Source of the DNA: Bryum argenteum
Lineage: Eukaryota; Streptophyta; Bryopsida; Bryales; Bryaceae
DNA length: 64,000 nt
Reading direction: 5' to 3'
Assembly (NCBI GenBank): GCA_037043015.1
Contig: CM073326.1
Coordinates: 1,922,001 to 1,986,000, forward strand
Shown here: in pieces, positions 33,111-45,646 of the stretch
How positions within the stretch are numbered: the first letter of the stretch is position 1
Layout: each line of letters begins with the position of its first letter
Notes under the pieces: model-generated
What the model was told of the DNA's origin: nothing
Seen by the model: the letters and a program-made list of their open reading frames with translations, nothing else
The model's database searches: none
Translations under genes and position numbers: made by a program

Positions 33111-34031
33111 TGGAGCATTATTATGTAGATAAAGAAACTATGCTTCTTGAAAAATTAATATATAACTTTCATATAAGGTAGTGTAAGTGCATGTGAATAA
33201 ATATTATCAATAAATATAAATTGATAATACTAATTATATATTTTGGAACTCAATTTTTTTTTTTAACCCCTAACTTTCCATGAAAACCCAAAATGGCTTT
33301 TTGCGACCTTGGGAGCTTAGATAAAGATGTTAAAAGTAACATTTTTGCTTAAGATTTTTACTATATGCAAGGTGTATGTGGTAAAATCTGTATAGCCAAG
33401 TTTCGCTTAAAAAAGTTAGCTTTCTCGGAAAATCAAATAATGATTTCATATAATAAATAATTTTATGGTATTAAATATCATTTAAATTTAGCTACAACAT
33501 ATCAATCATAAATCTCAAAAATTAAAACTGACATAGATAGAATGTGTTTTGATTATATTAGTATTGTAAAAATTATAATGTAAAATGTTATGGAATTTGG
33601 ATCTCTCGTAAAACAGATGCGTAAATATCAAGTCAGCACAAAATGCACTTGTGATGATCTATTATTAATATTAGATTTCATGTGTAAATGTATAAAGCAC
33701 AATATAATGAAACTCCAAAACCTATCTGTACATTAGAATGTAAATATTAAGAATAAAATCAACACCTAGTGTGTAACTAAATCAAATCAATATTCTTGGT
33801 GGGTTTGTAATAAAATTTAAAGCATTTTGAACACCGTATAAAACAGTTGGTTTCTTTCAAAACATTAAAGGAAAAATAATACAGTAATGAGCAGATGTGA
33901 AAATTTGTCGTTGTGCATCTTCATTAATCAAGCTCATCACACATTTCACCTATTCCTGTGGTCATTTTTCCATGTCAGAAGTCAACCTAGTGGTGCCAAC
34001 TTATAATAAACTTGTCGTGTCTAAAATTTAC
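33111..34031. other. AT-rich gene-free stretch
   Basis: Contains a TTAACCCCTAAC terminus at 33263 (TTAA family style) followed by words shared with 19070-19200. No gene recognised. Confidence 0.4.
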
Positions 34032-35377
34032 CTTCAGTAATAGCTCGAGCAAAGCACCAAATTCAGACAGAAGAACTGTCCAATCACTGAATACTGCATG
34101 TGAATCACTTAGAGGCTGAGAGATGCATTGCTTAACAGGATTATTCAAAAATGCTAGAAGCTTTGATTTTTTTATATTTAAATTTATGTCTGTTTTTACT
34201 TTTTTACAGATGAAGATAAACATATTGCACAGATAAGATACAAGAGCTTCCTCCGCCATGTCTAAGCTTTGACTTTAAAGTAGAAGCTTGCTCTCTCCAA
34301 TCCTTCTAAGTACGAAAGTCTTTATTCCTTGAGGGTAAGGGCATGATATGAGTACCCCTCTAAAAATAGTGTGATTTTTTTAAAACTACTTTTTTGATGA
34401 AAAAGTAATATTAGAAAGTTATTCTAACTTGATGGTACTATAGGTGACATGGCTATAGTTGTATACATGGGCTTAAAATAGAGATTTCTGTCACATATAT
34501 AATGAATTACACATAGACATAGGTCACACATAATAAGACGCCTCTTAGTGGTACCTATATCATGCCCTTGCCCTTGAAAGCGAACTTCATGCCAAAGCAC
34601 ACAAAGATTTAATGAAGATTATTAAACATTTATACCTTGCCACATATTTCAGCTGTTTGTTGAGAAGTCCAGGACATTGTTTGTTCGACGTTCATCAGAT
34701 TCTCTACACTTGCGGCTTCTTGCCTCTCCACTGCTTCTATTCGCTTACAGAAGTACTTGTCCAGATTTCGTCCAGATTCCATGCCGAGATCGCTAGAAAC
34801 TGCAATCTCTCCACATCACATCGAGGCATGGTAAATGATATGCTCAAATCCGAATCAGTTGAAGCAATATGAAGCGCCGTTTATAGTAGTGGCATATGCT
34901 GTCACATCCAGCAGTTTCTCTCTGACTGAAAGATTCATCTCTTGGCAAGCACGCAAATTCTGAAGCACTCTGTCCACCATACCCTCAGATTCAAGCAAAT
35001 TCACTTGCAAAGAAATGTAAATAATCAGTTCGTCACAAAGGGCTTGCAGTATTCAGTGAAACCCATGTAACAGAGAACCAATTGTGGGCTTCGTAGAGTG
35101 CTCCATGGATGGGTTTTGTAACATGGAACATATCGAAGAAAAGCTTCAAGGTATTACCGATACCAAAAGAATTGCATATCGAAATCTAATGTGAACAAAT
35201 ATTGTTAGAATGCATACTTTGATTTGAGCCCAGCTTAAACGTGACATACACTTGATACACATACAACAACTTACCAATGTGGTAATAGACGTAGCTGTGT
35301 GATGTACACTGGACCGAGCCATATTTTTCTCGGTGGCCAACACTCGAGCACTCGCTGCGCAACCTCTTTTCGAGACT
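34032..35377 (-). other. Unidentified spliced locus
   Basis: I do not recognise this product. On the minus strand several open stretches end in good splice sites. 35377-35275 has acceptor tgcag and donor gtaag and reads ..KEVAQRVLECWPPRKIW... About 35063-34885 reads ..ESEGMVDRVLQNLRACQEM... 34799-34636 has acceptor tgcag and donor gtata and reads ..LDKYFCKRIEAVERQEA... About 34170-34032, with donor gtaaa, reads ..DWTVLLSEFGALLELLLK. All are rich in Leu/Glu/Arg and look helical. Phases between the first and second exon do not fit my guesses, so borders are missing or the gene is decayed. No catalytic motif seen. Confidence 0.35.
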
Positions 35378-36546
35378 CTGCAATATACTATAGACAAAAT
35401 TTACCTATCAGAAGTCGTTGGAAAAGTGCTCTAGGTTATAGTGACCACCCCGACCTAGTCAGCATCAACAAAACACCCAACATCCGGATAAGTAAATTGA
35501 AAGGTTTTAAGATTCGGATACACAGCACAAGTTTAAGCTATGCCGACATAATAGCGAGTGCTCTTTTTCGGGCTAAACAAAAAACATCCATGTTACAGCG
35601 TAGAATATGTCACGGTTAGGAATAAAATACAGACTCTTCATTGCACACGTTGAAACGGTTGAAGTACATAACATGAACTTGGGTACTCACTCAAATACTC
35701 AACGAATAAAAACGAGAGCCCAGATGAGGATCTGAAGGTGATTCACGGTGGTAAAGTGCCCAGGCTCAAAGCTTGAGACTCTAGGTGGTCCATATGGATC
35801 AAACCAAGCATATGATGGAATATTGTGCAGAGCAAATCAACATTCCATCCCCACAAAAATGTCAACTGTGCTAAATCGTTCTTGCTTATGTCACTCCCAA
35901 GCCACTTAGCCATCAATCTCAGACAGCAAGTTGATTATAATATCAACCTAAGTTGAACGGGGCCGTGAGGCTTCTCCATTCTCAACAAAGTCATCTACAG
36001 AAAATCAGAGTGCAGCCCCTAAGTTCAACGTTTTAAGGGGAAGAAAAATTACGTACAAAATACCACCACCAGTATGGCCTACTCGAGGCATACCAACTGG
36101 ATCCCAGCGTGGTTCACTTGGCGCTGTTCACAAGAGCACCCCAAAGCAGATATAAGCTAATGCTCGCGTATGATTAAACTTCATATATTTAGGACCAATC
36201 ATGAGCTATGTTTGTGTCTAAAAACACCAGATTTTGACCACAGTAAGTGTAACCACCTGTAGCCGCGGTCTGTGGCCCTATGGCCGTGAACACTACCCTA
36301 AAGCCGTACACTCGATCTACAACCATGCACTGATTTTCCTACAACCATGAACAACGACCTATGACCATGACAATGACCTATGACCTACATCCGTATGATC
36401 GGTCAATTTAGCCAGCTCAGGAATTTGAATCGAAATGATTTTCGGGTTTCATTGGCCAGGTTTTGGAGTTGATTAACTGGCAATTTAGAAAAGTTGAATT
36501 TGCTGCATACTCTGTAAATTTAGAAGTTTCTCAAACATCCGATCAT
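35378..36546. other. Mostly gene-free; possible upstream exons of the 34-35.4 kb locus
   Basis: A minus-strand open stretch about 35900-35747 (..LAQLTFLWGWNVDLL..) may belong to the unidentified locus. In another frame the same bases give WFDPYGPPRVSSFEPG, like the PI31 proteasome-inhibitor tail, with a similar RWDPVGMPRVG at about 36070-36110; neither reading could be extended. 36255-36400 repeats ccatgaacaacgacc-like words. Confidence 0.3.
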
Positions 36547-37182
36547 TCATATTCTTATTGCAAGCAGTCGGCCGTACCGTAGAAGCAAATACATCATATG
36601 GAATGCAGACGAGATTGGAGACAATCTTTCGTTGAAAATGCGGACGATACTCTTATGCATTACCAGTACAGTGCTTTCCGCACCATGTGTGACTTCGCTG
36701 CGGTCTTCTATCGAGGTTGCTGATATTTGACGATGAACATGGATGTTCTTCAAGGCTTCAATAAGCTGATCTTCAAGGCTGCGGATCTTCCTGTCAATCG
36801 ATGTTTCATTGAGAAATTGTGATGACCTGATTCTTCTGTTAAGTACAATCTCTACAATTTTGACCGTTTGCTTGCTTTCTTGCTTTCTGAATGACAGAGT
36901 GATGTAGATGTCAGTGGCCACCTCCCAGGAGGTTACATTGGTGGCATTAACGAAGGGAGACACGGCTATGTCGCGAACGGTGGCTCCTTCTAGTTCCACG
37001 GCTGGTTCCCTGTGGCAATGGTCTACTGAGTAATATGAAGCACCGATCACAATCCCGATCACGATCGCGGCGAAGCAAACGGAACAGAAGTAGCGTTGTT
37101 GCAGTTTTTTCAGTTTGTTAGCAGTTAATGAACCTGGATAAATTGGAGTAGGATTTGCATCAGGATTTGCGTTAGGATTCAT
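36547..37182 (-). CDS. Single-span membrane protein, NDR1/HIN1 (LEA2)-like N-terminus
   Basis: 211-codon frame. A cytosolic Asn/Pro-rich head (MNPNANPDANPTPIYPG), basic KLKKLQQR, then a hydrophobic span at about 31-50 (FCSVCFAAIVIGIVIGASYY). A lumenal/apoplastic segment follows, where ATVRDIAVSP and VTSWEVATDIYITLSF resemble the first strands of LEA2/NDR1-HIN1 domains. After residue 100 (QESKQTVKIVEIVLNRR...) the match to that family is lost and a Glu/Lys-rich tail continues. The usual family length is about 200-260. It may be a real short membrane protein or the first half of a rearranged LEA2 gene whose second half is at 37557-37863. Function unknown. Confidence 0.5.
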   Translation of the reverse strand: MNPNANPDANPTPIYPGSLTANKLKKLQQRYFCSVCFAAIVIGIVIGASYYSVDHCHREPAVELEGATVRDIAVSPFVNATNVTSWEVATDIYITLSFRKQESKQTVKIVEIVLNRRIRSSQFLNETSIDRKIRSLEDQLIEALKNIHVHRQISATSIEDRSEVTHGAESTVLVMHKSIVRIFNERLSPISSAFHMMYLLLRYGRLLAIRI

Positions 37183-37556
37183 CCTAGCTGCTCTAGTAAT
37201 GGTGTGAATACTAAATCCTCAATGCAACGGATCCGATCAACCGAGCTACTCTTCGGCTCTGCGCTCAGACTTCCCGCTCACGACGACTGCTTCATTTGTA
37301 CGGTATGAAGATTTCACAAGAAAAACGTTGCTTCAAATGGTGCAATGGACGAGAAGAAATTTCAGACAAGCGGGACGACGCATTGTGACTAATGACATCG
37401 AAAGTGCATTTCTGTTGGCCAGATTTTTGGGGTGCTTAATTTCCCCTGCCGGAATAATCAGTTCCTTGACTTTAGTCTCACTTTCTAAATATTTGAATTT
37501 CTTACTACTTTCACAAACTTTGTTAAATGGGAAAATTATTGTATGAGTGATTTCAG

Positions 37557-37863
37557 AAATAAGAATACCTTACCAGAATGCTTCACAACGCCGCGTGACG
37601 TAATGGTCTCGACGTACTACTCAGACAACACGAAACTCTCGGTATCGCATATTCACCTCGCGAATTTCACTCTGAAGCCGAAACGAAGTCGCTTGGTGTC
37701 GGCACGACTGTTTCCGGGGCGCTTTCCGTTAAGGAACGAATCGGCGGGGCCAGCGTTGGCAGCAATCCTGCAAACCGACAATCAAAGCATCATTCTAGAG
37801 CTGTACGTCGACACTCGATGTAAGATTTCAACAGGTACATCGCATTGGACGGCTAAGATGTAG
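37557..37863 (+). CDS. Second half of a LEA2-like protein, partial
   Basis: Plus-strand exon starting after a gatttcag acceptor and ending at a TAG at 37861. It reads NKNTLPECFTTPRDVMVSTY, then SVSHIHLANFTLKPKRSR, FPLRNESAGPALAAILQ and SIILELYVDTRCK. This is the strand pattern of the second half of a LEA2/NDR1-HIN1 domain (short RN.N, YY, then L...R.K). No first exon in the same direction was found upstream, where a minus-strand N-terminal half begins at 37182. Either an upstream exon was missed or the gene has been split. Family call from pattern only. Confidence 0.5.
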
Positions 37864-38043
37864 TATCGGCGGCCTTCCATGTATTATTTCGTGCAGAATG
37901 TAGCAAGCGGGTACATTTGTCGAGGTGAGGTCGCCGATACTACATGTGTCCCAGCCTGACGAGGTATGTGCTGAAATTGGCTCTATGTTTCTTCTGTCAC
38001 AAGCTTCAGTGCACTTAAATTTGTTCCGCACTTTCAATCGGCC

Positions 38044-38153
38044 CGTACTGAACAATGGCACGCTCCGTACTGAACAATGGCACGCTCCGTACTGAACAAT
38101 GGCACGCTCAGTGCTTAACAATGGCACGCTCCGTACTGAACAATGGCACGCTC
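38044..38153 (+). repeat. 22-bp tandem array, 5 copies
   Basis: Five consecutive 22-bp units starting cgtactgaacaatggcac; the fourth has two or three changes. Sits 180 bp after the LEA2-like frame. Confidence 0.95.
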
Positions 38154-38291
38154 GTTCATTGAAATTACACTGAACTTTCTAAGTTGCATCAAGCTTTATG
38201 TTGTAAAATCTACATAGATACGTAGAATGTGAATGCTGTGAATGTGATACTGGCTGAAGATACTTCACTAACAATTCATCTCTAATACCAA

Positions 38292-38453
38292 ATTCGATAA
38301 ATTGGACAGTTTCCACTGGGAAGGAGTACTAGGTTTTCAGATTGAACAACTATGAATTCACATTATAGAAAAATTCAATAAATTGGACAGTTTCCATTAA
38401 AAAGGAGTGCTAGGAGTTCAGATCGAACAACTATGAATTCACATTATGAAAAA
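38292..38453 (+). repeat. 80-bp tandem duplication
   Basis: Two units of about 80 bp (38292-38371, 38372-38453), both with ataaattggacagtttcc and gaacaactatgaattcac, differing at several positions. Confidence 0.9.
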
Positions 38454-38630
38454 ATGATAACAAATGATTGAGAAAAGAAATTGCAATAGAAAGTTTAAAA
38501 CATGCAGTATTGAGAAAAGAAATGTTGGAATGAAAATCCAACCATCTATTTTATTATCACAATTTCAAACTCTCCGGGTTACAAAAAGTAAATGGCACAA
38601 AAACCATCAAAAACTCAACGTTGAACACCT

Positions 38631-41600
38631 TCACTTCATATCCCACACAAGGTCTAGTGGCTCTCCCAGAGGGTGTTCCAAATGAGAAATGTGTATACCT
38701 GAATCTCCTATTGTTTCCACTTTGGTATCTATCACTGTCTTGTTGAGGAAAATAGTAGGTAATTCCTTAACACCTAATAAGACAATATGATCTATTATCC
38801 ATCCACCTTGTAGTGCATATTCTCCATGTTTCACTTTTGATTTCAAAGTTCCAGACTTGTCAGTCAGGATCCCCTCAAAAGTAATAAGAGTTGACTTGTT
38901 TTGTTCTAATTTCATGGTAATATCGTCCCCACTGTCTAAATAAACATAACCATTTGCAGTACTCAATAACGAGTCACTTGGAAATGCAACTACCAAGGTA
39001 AAAGGTGTTTTTCGTACTTCCATGGATGTTAAAGCACTATCTTGCAATGGAATAATGGATCCTTCATGAACATGTACATTGATTGCATCCCATGGTGCAT
39101 CTAATGTAAAATTTTCACCTTTGCTCACTACCTTGGACCAATCAAACATATTATACCAAGTACCTCTTGGAAAATATGCCTCAACAGAAGTGGTATTTGC
39201 AGTAACCACCGGTGACACCAAAATGCTATTACCAATGAGAAATTGGTAACTAACCTCCAAAGTTTTGGCATCATTTGGAAATGCAAAAAATAGAGGTCTC
39301 ACAATTGGATATCCCTTGGTATGTGCTTCATAATTCAAAGTGTAAAAGAAAGGAAGCAATCGATACCTCAAACCAAGAGTTTTTTGAGCAGAGGTAGTCA
39401 CTGATTTCCAAAGATACAACTCCTGCGGTTTGTTGGCAATATTGTTGTGAGCTCGTGAAAACGGATAGAATGCTCCAGTCTGAATCCATCGGTTGCACAG
39501 GTCTTCAGTGGTATCGCCATTAAAACCACATATATCAGCTCCAACCATTGGTATGCCAACAATGCCAGAATTCATCACAGTTACAATAGATTGTGCAAGA
39601 TCATCAAAACTTGCACCATTATCTCCCGTCCAATGAGCTGTATAGGATCCCGAACCAACAAATGTCGAGCGGCTAAGAACAAAAGCTCGTTTGTTGCGTA
39701 TAGTTGTCATTGCTTCGTTTGTAGCCTTTGCCTCCGATATACCATATAAATTGTGAACATTATATTCAATGTTCTCATCATAATGTTTCACGGTCATAGC
39801 TGCTGTTCTATAACCAAGACCTTGATAATCACCATTATGATTGATTGTATATCCAGGAATATCAAACTTGGTATGATTAGATACATCAGGACATTGTAAG
39901 TAACAATTGGTATTTTCTTCGTCCACTGTTCCATTCCACGTACATGCAGTTCCAGTACAAAAATTAGCCAACTCATTCATATCGATCCACATACCATCAA
40001 ATGGTAGTTGATCATAGAACAGTTGCATCTCATTTGTCCACCATTCAGTTGCCTTTGGATGAAGGAAATCAGGGAAGTACACCGGTCCAGGCCATACTTG
40101 ACCAAGATAATTATCTCCATTTTGATTCTTCAAGTAGATGTCAGCTTGTAAACCTCGTAAATAGGTTCCATAGTCTTTGTAAGCTATGCTAATACCTACA
40201 AGTAAAACATAGTTTGAAGTGAGTATCCACAATAAACATATACAATTATATAAGAGAAGAAGGAAACCAAAAACACCCCTAATACTTCAAAGTAAACAAG
40301 ACAAATTATCAATATTTTAAGAGTTGATTCAAAACATCAAAAGTACATGAAAAATAAATTTTTAAAAAAAATAAATAAAATGGAAAAATGTAAAAATTTA
40401 CCAGGATCAATAATGATGACATATTGTTGTCCGTTGGCATGCAACTCATCAACAAAAGAACGCCACTCCTCCAATGGGAATCTCAAAGGATCATTGGTGA
40501 AATCCTTATACTTCTCCATGTAATCAATATCATTCCACATAGTGTCAAGAGGTATTTTGGCTTTTCTATAATTTTCAACAACGCTCTTCGTAATAGAAAT
40601 GTTCTTGTAACCCCATCGACATTGATGAAAGCCTACAAAAAAAACATACAAAGTAACATCACGAAAACTTGTTATAGAATTAAAATAAAAAATCATTAAT
40701 ACAACTTAGAATATGAATTATATAAAACTAGTAAAAAACTGTAACTTACCAAACGACCAATAAGGTTGTGCTATTGGTCTTCCCACAAGTTGTGTATATT
40801 GATCAACCACATCCATCGGGGTTGGTCCTGGGAAAAAATAAAAATCCAATACACCTCCAAGAATCTTGTATGTCAAGGTTGTATGATTGTACGTGATCTC
40901 CATACCATTGCTATTAAGCAGCAAGACACCATGAGAAAGTCCACCTTCACGAATATCAAGGTAAAATGGATAAGCCCCGTACAAATCAACATCTGTACGG
41001 GATGTACCGGTGTCTGTTGCCCACAAGGTGTAAGTACGGTTGTTCTTCAACTGCAAATCGGTCCTTGTACTCTCACCAAATCCGTAAAGGTTCGCACCAT
41101 GTGGCAATTGTGTAGAAACTTCCAAATACTGGTCCTTAAATACAAGTGGATTGAAGAGATACTCATTACTACTAACACTAGGTGGTGTTGAGTTGAACAA
41201 AACCTCTCCATTTGATACTCGTGAGACAGCAAATCCAAATGGTTTTTTTGTGTAAGAGACAACTAAATCATGAGGAGAACCATGCTTCAACTTCGAATCA
41301 ATCCTAGGACGAGAGATCAAGGATTGAGGAACTTCCCACCGTGGGTTTGAAAAGTCTGAAATATAAACTCTCAATCTTGAACCTTTTTCGATCCTGAAAA
41401 TTAAAACATTTCATTTAGTTGAAAATACTAACTCCTTGAAAAAATAGTTTTGAAGCATGAAAAATAGTATGTCAAAATCATTATGTTGAAGAAACACATT
41501 TTATACTTTCAAAACATTAACAACCACGTACCTTACAACAAGATGCAAAGGATTGATATCGGTCCCATATATTTCATTTCCAGAACTGGAAACAAAATGC

Positions 41601-41764
41601 AACATTGCTTCAAATCCTTGCTTGGAATCGTACTGTTTAACTTTAACAACCTCGTGCATACCGCGTCTCCGATCGATGAATTCTTCATTGAAATGTAATC
41701 GAGCATTTGCCCCCAATATTAGGGAGCACAAAACCAAGAGCAAAAACCCCTTCCAACTTGCCAT
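38631..41764 (-). CDS. Secreted GH31 alpha-glucosidase / alpha-xylosidase
   Basis: Four exons: 41764-41532, 41393-40750, 40632-40402, 40195-38631, phases consistent, about 890 residues (plant AGLU1 and XYL1 are about 900). N-terminal signal peptide ([19 protein letters not shown]). Then a GH31 N-domain ([11 protein letters not shown]), a barrel with TMWNDIDYM, the catalytic nucleophile in DGMWIDMNE (D441) and acid/base in [10 protein letters not shown] (D561), and the [10 protein letters not shown] and [10 protein letters not shown] blocks. It removes terminal alpha-glucose or alpha-xylose from oligosaccharides, probably in the apoplast on starch-like glucans or xyloglucan; the sequence does not decide which. 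Coding AT content is higher than in neighbouring genes. A truncated inverted copy of its 3' end lies at 32445-32755. Confidence 0.94.
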
Positions 41765-42460
41765 GATGACAACCTGCGATTACAATCAATAAAACCAAAT
41801 CAGTTGAGTGAATTTTGAATTAGGATATAAATAAATAGTCAAACTACATCTTTCCATCTCTCCTGTACATCTCTCCTGTACATCTCTAGTACATCACTAG
41901 TTCATCTATAGTACATCTCTGTTGAGTGAAAGCTAAAAGAAGTTTAGAAGCGACATGATTGCAACTGGACTTATATACAAGAGAGCAACTGACTAAACAT
42001 AAACAGAAGTTACAGACAGAGCTGAATATGTTAGAATGAAATAATCAGTAGAGCACTACTCAATCTGACATGAGTACGGGCGATAAGAAACAGGCCAAAA
42101 ATTAATGCGTCAAGAGAAACAGACCAAATAGATTGAATTTCATTTGCAGCATAGGGATTCAATCAGAGAAGATCGATTCAGCATCCAGGAATCACAAGAA
42201 AAAAATCACAAACGAAAACGATGCTAACTTTCAACAACATAGACATCTTACCGCGGCTGCTTCGACATGAGGATACTCAACTAGTGGGCTCTGGCCATGC
42301 CAGAGTTACCAAAACAAAACTACACCACGCGTGATCCCCAATGCACGAGCTTGTAACGACGAAGGTGAATCAAAACGAAAAGTTTCACAGCGTGCATAGC
42401 ATGAAAGCTCTAGGAACTATGTAGCTAAGACAATTGACTGTACATCTCTAGGAACTGTGC
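41765..42460. other. Upstream region of the GH31 gene
   Basis: Holds a run of short related words (ctcctgtacatct, tctagtacatc) at 41865-41925. Promoter expected here, no element assigned. Confidence 0.4.
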
Positions 42461-42644
42461 GATGAAATCTAGAAGGAGCTTACGATGAAATCTAGAAGGA
42501 GCTTACGATGAAATCTAGAAGGAGCTTACGATGAAATCTAGAAGGAGCTTACGATGAAATCTAGAAGGAGCTTACGATGAAATCTAGAAGGAGCTTACGA
42601 TGAAATCTAGAAGGAGCTTACGATGAAATCTAGAAGGAGCTTAC
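42461..42644 (+). repeat. 23-bp tandem array, 8 copies
   Basis: Eight perfect 23-bp units beginning gatgaaatctagaaggag, about 700 bp upstream of the GH31 start codon. Perfect identity implies recent expansion. Confidence 0.97.
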
Positions 42645-45547
42645 GAGGGGACCGGATTGCAAGTAAACTTTTATACACGAGAGCTCCACTGCAACATCCT
42701 CACTTCTCTGATTCACTTTACGAAACACACATCAAGGGTTAACCAAGTCGCTCTGTCGGCATTGAAGCAGAGAAATGCAAAACAGAGCATTTTGGACGTC
42801 TCAGCGACCAATCCCATTGACCCGTCCAGCTTCACTTTATGGATTGGCATGGATCATTAATTGCAGCCGCAGAAATTCTACAGTTCTACGGAAGCACTTT
42901 CTATCCAAGATTGCTATCCCCGCTCCGCAGCACTGCTAAGATTCCTTCTGACAGCTATACCTGGTTTCTAAACAGAATCATGCGCCTCTCTAAATAGCAC
43001 GAGAACCTCGCTAGGGCAACGATATCACAAGCGAGACAGCTAGAAAATTTGCACGCGCAGGTTGCGAATACTTTCGACTTTACAAAAAACTAAGAACCAA
43101 AAGCAAATGATGCGGAGAAGCGGTCAGAATCCACACCTATCAACGATCACCGATATCAAAAACTACAAAGAAACAAACAGGAGAAACAGTAGAGATTAAG
43201 GAGACCTACCGCAAGGCTTCTTCGAATCGAACTATGCTTCAACAAGCCTTCAGAGACAACCTTATAAACGAGACAACCAGCTTTGTCAGACTGACAGTTG
43301 GGAGCTCTTAGGTAAGAGTTCACTTCTATATCTTTTCTAGTTGACTGGGTCTCTTTAGACTTACTTCTAGTCCTGTGATGTTGAGTCAGAGTGTTACATG
43401 CAACTCTGGATAACGAGATAAGAGTGACTAAATTATAAATATATTGGATAGTATTTTCTAAAAATAACATGTTTTTCAATTTTCTACTCGATTTCACTAT
43501 GCCTTGAAAAATTAAAAGATTCATAAAAAGTGGATGTAGATTTTGGAATAATAACTCTGAATAGGCATAGGTACAGGATCCTACGGTCGAATCTCGAAAA
43601 GAGTAAATTTTTTTGAAATTATGAAATATGAAATATGAAAATTATGAAAAAAATGCTCTTAATATGAAAGTTGCAATTAATGTGCACGTGTATATAAAGT
43701 TTTAACATTCTTTAATTAGTATAGAGGAATTTAACAAAGTTAAGGCACTCTTTTTGTATCTCAACTTCTAAAATCCTACCTAACCGCTACTCAAAAGCCA
43801 AATTTGTGTTGGTCAAACATTGAAATGCTCGAGTTGGTTCAGAGTTGGTTTAGAGTTAAATATTAAATATTTTAATATTTTCTTCATTCAAACTCTATAA
43901 TGTTTTTGACAAAATTTGATGGCTTGAATTTCAAATAAAGTATAATATCTTATGGCAAATGCCTTATACCAATTTCAAGGTTTACAAATCTATGGCATGA
44001 ATTCTTGTGACGGTTTCGCTTCATGAAACATGTGGCATGTTTTACTATTCTAATTCCTTATTTTGAATCGATTTCTTTCTTTTTTTTTTCTTTTTTTTTT
44101 TCATGAATTTTTCTGTGCACAAGTGTTAAGTGTTAGGTTATGATGATTTCCGATTACTTCCCACTTGAGAGCTTTTTGATCCAACTACTTTTGGTATTAT
44201 TTAGATTTGCAATGATGTTCTTACAATGAAAATAAATATTACAATGGATGATTTATAAGGAGGTATATTTCCTTATCCATCACTCGATTTCATCGTTCTT
44301 TATTGGCAAATTGAGTTTATTTTAGAAGTAGAAACCTTCATCCAATTAAAAGTGTTATTAAAGGTGAGGCATAGATTTGGGGGCAAGAGGTCTAGTTTTT
44401 TTGCTAAATTTTTGGGTGTTTATAAGATGAATGTGAACGTCTTCCTAGCTGGTGAAATTTTGATTGCAATGGGTTTGTTGGTAGTATCTTCATTTCAGAG
44501 CAAAAATAACAAAATTCTCTAGACATTTCTCATACTAATACGTTATGATCTCGCATTCCCTGCAGCCTCTTGACTCAAATCTTGATCCACATGGTAGACA
44601 TACAATAAAAGTCTATCACAATTATATACGGTTGAGATCTAAATAACTAGCCTTCAATTTCATCCATGAAACTTTTTTCCAAGATTGTGTTTCTAGCTAA
44701 AAATAGAGGGGCGTGTTAGAAGTTGTGTTTATTTAAAATCGACGATTTTTCTCACTAAATATATACAACTAATTAGTACATCAATAGCTTAAAAAAAACC
44801 TTCAAAGTGAAGTGAGGATAAATCCTCCCAAGTATGAAATTTTGGTTCAACAACAACCAGAAGATACACAGCATGAACAGATTTTCTCATAGCCATTAAA
44901 GTGAGTCTTAATGGTCTTTCCAACTGATAACAATTACTAGTCATTGGATTCGTATCACAGGTGCATACATACATCTCTAAAACCAGGAAGTAGATTACAC
45001 TTTCATTAGTAAATACATCACAACATGATTAAATGTTATACTCAATGCATAGATGCTCAAGTTCTTTAGTTACAGATATGATCTCTTTCAATGAGTTCTG
45101 GTCAGAATTTCGAGCGGTTCTCCTCTTCATGAAATGAATGGATACTGTATGTAATGCGAAAGCGAAGGTGACAGGATGCCATCCTTGGATGTGGACCCAT
45201 ATTGCCTTTTTCTCCCATGATTCAACTGTACGTGAGTGTTCTGTTTCCCCTTCCAAATCCTTCATCGCCATCAGGTGTACGATTGTTAGGCTTTCTTTGT
45301 CGCCTTGTTCCGTCCAATTGTCTGTAAATCCACGTTCTGGCAATTTTCAACAAAAAGCAGACTATCTGCCACAACAGCTTCTGACTACATGCAGGCAAGC
45401 TTGCGTGCCAAGACCAATCACTGAGATCCTTTTTCTTGAATAATCGAGCGGGATGACACATACCATTCATTCTGATATTTTACTGCTCAACCCGCGAAGC
45501 TCTTTTGAGAGGAGATAACAAGATCATCTTGATAGCTCAAGTTGTAT
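42645..45547. other. Gene-free stretch
   Basis: No gene supported. 43405-43555 is related to 32955-33110. T-rich runs at 44065-44101. Frames at 45029-45343 on the minus strand and 45138-45443 on the plus strand overlap and show no known motif. Confidence 0.4.
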
Positions 45548-45646
45548 AGAGGTAAAGTGCCAGATACAAAGAAGAAGCGATCATATGATATCGGCTAGCT
45601 CTTGTTACATGATCATCTAGTTCTTTGTATCTGGCACTTTACCTCT
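45548..45646. repeat. Perfect 26-bp inverted repeat, 47-bp loop
   Basis: Left arm 45548-45573 (agaggtaaagtgccagatac...) and right arm 45621-45646 are exact reverse complements. The loop word ctagctcttgttac also occurs at about 45708. May be a tiny MITE or a hairpin-RNA locus. Confidence 0.85.

Noticed and set aside
35735-36120. PI31 proteasome-inhibitor-like motifs (FDPYGPPRV, RWDPVGMPRVG) on the minus strand
   Set aside because: The two motifs could not be joined to any further PI31 sequence, and another frame at the same place is equally open.
45029-45470. Overlapping frames of 80-104 codons on both strands
   Set aside because: No recognisable domain, no splice support, and both strands are open at once.
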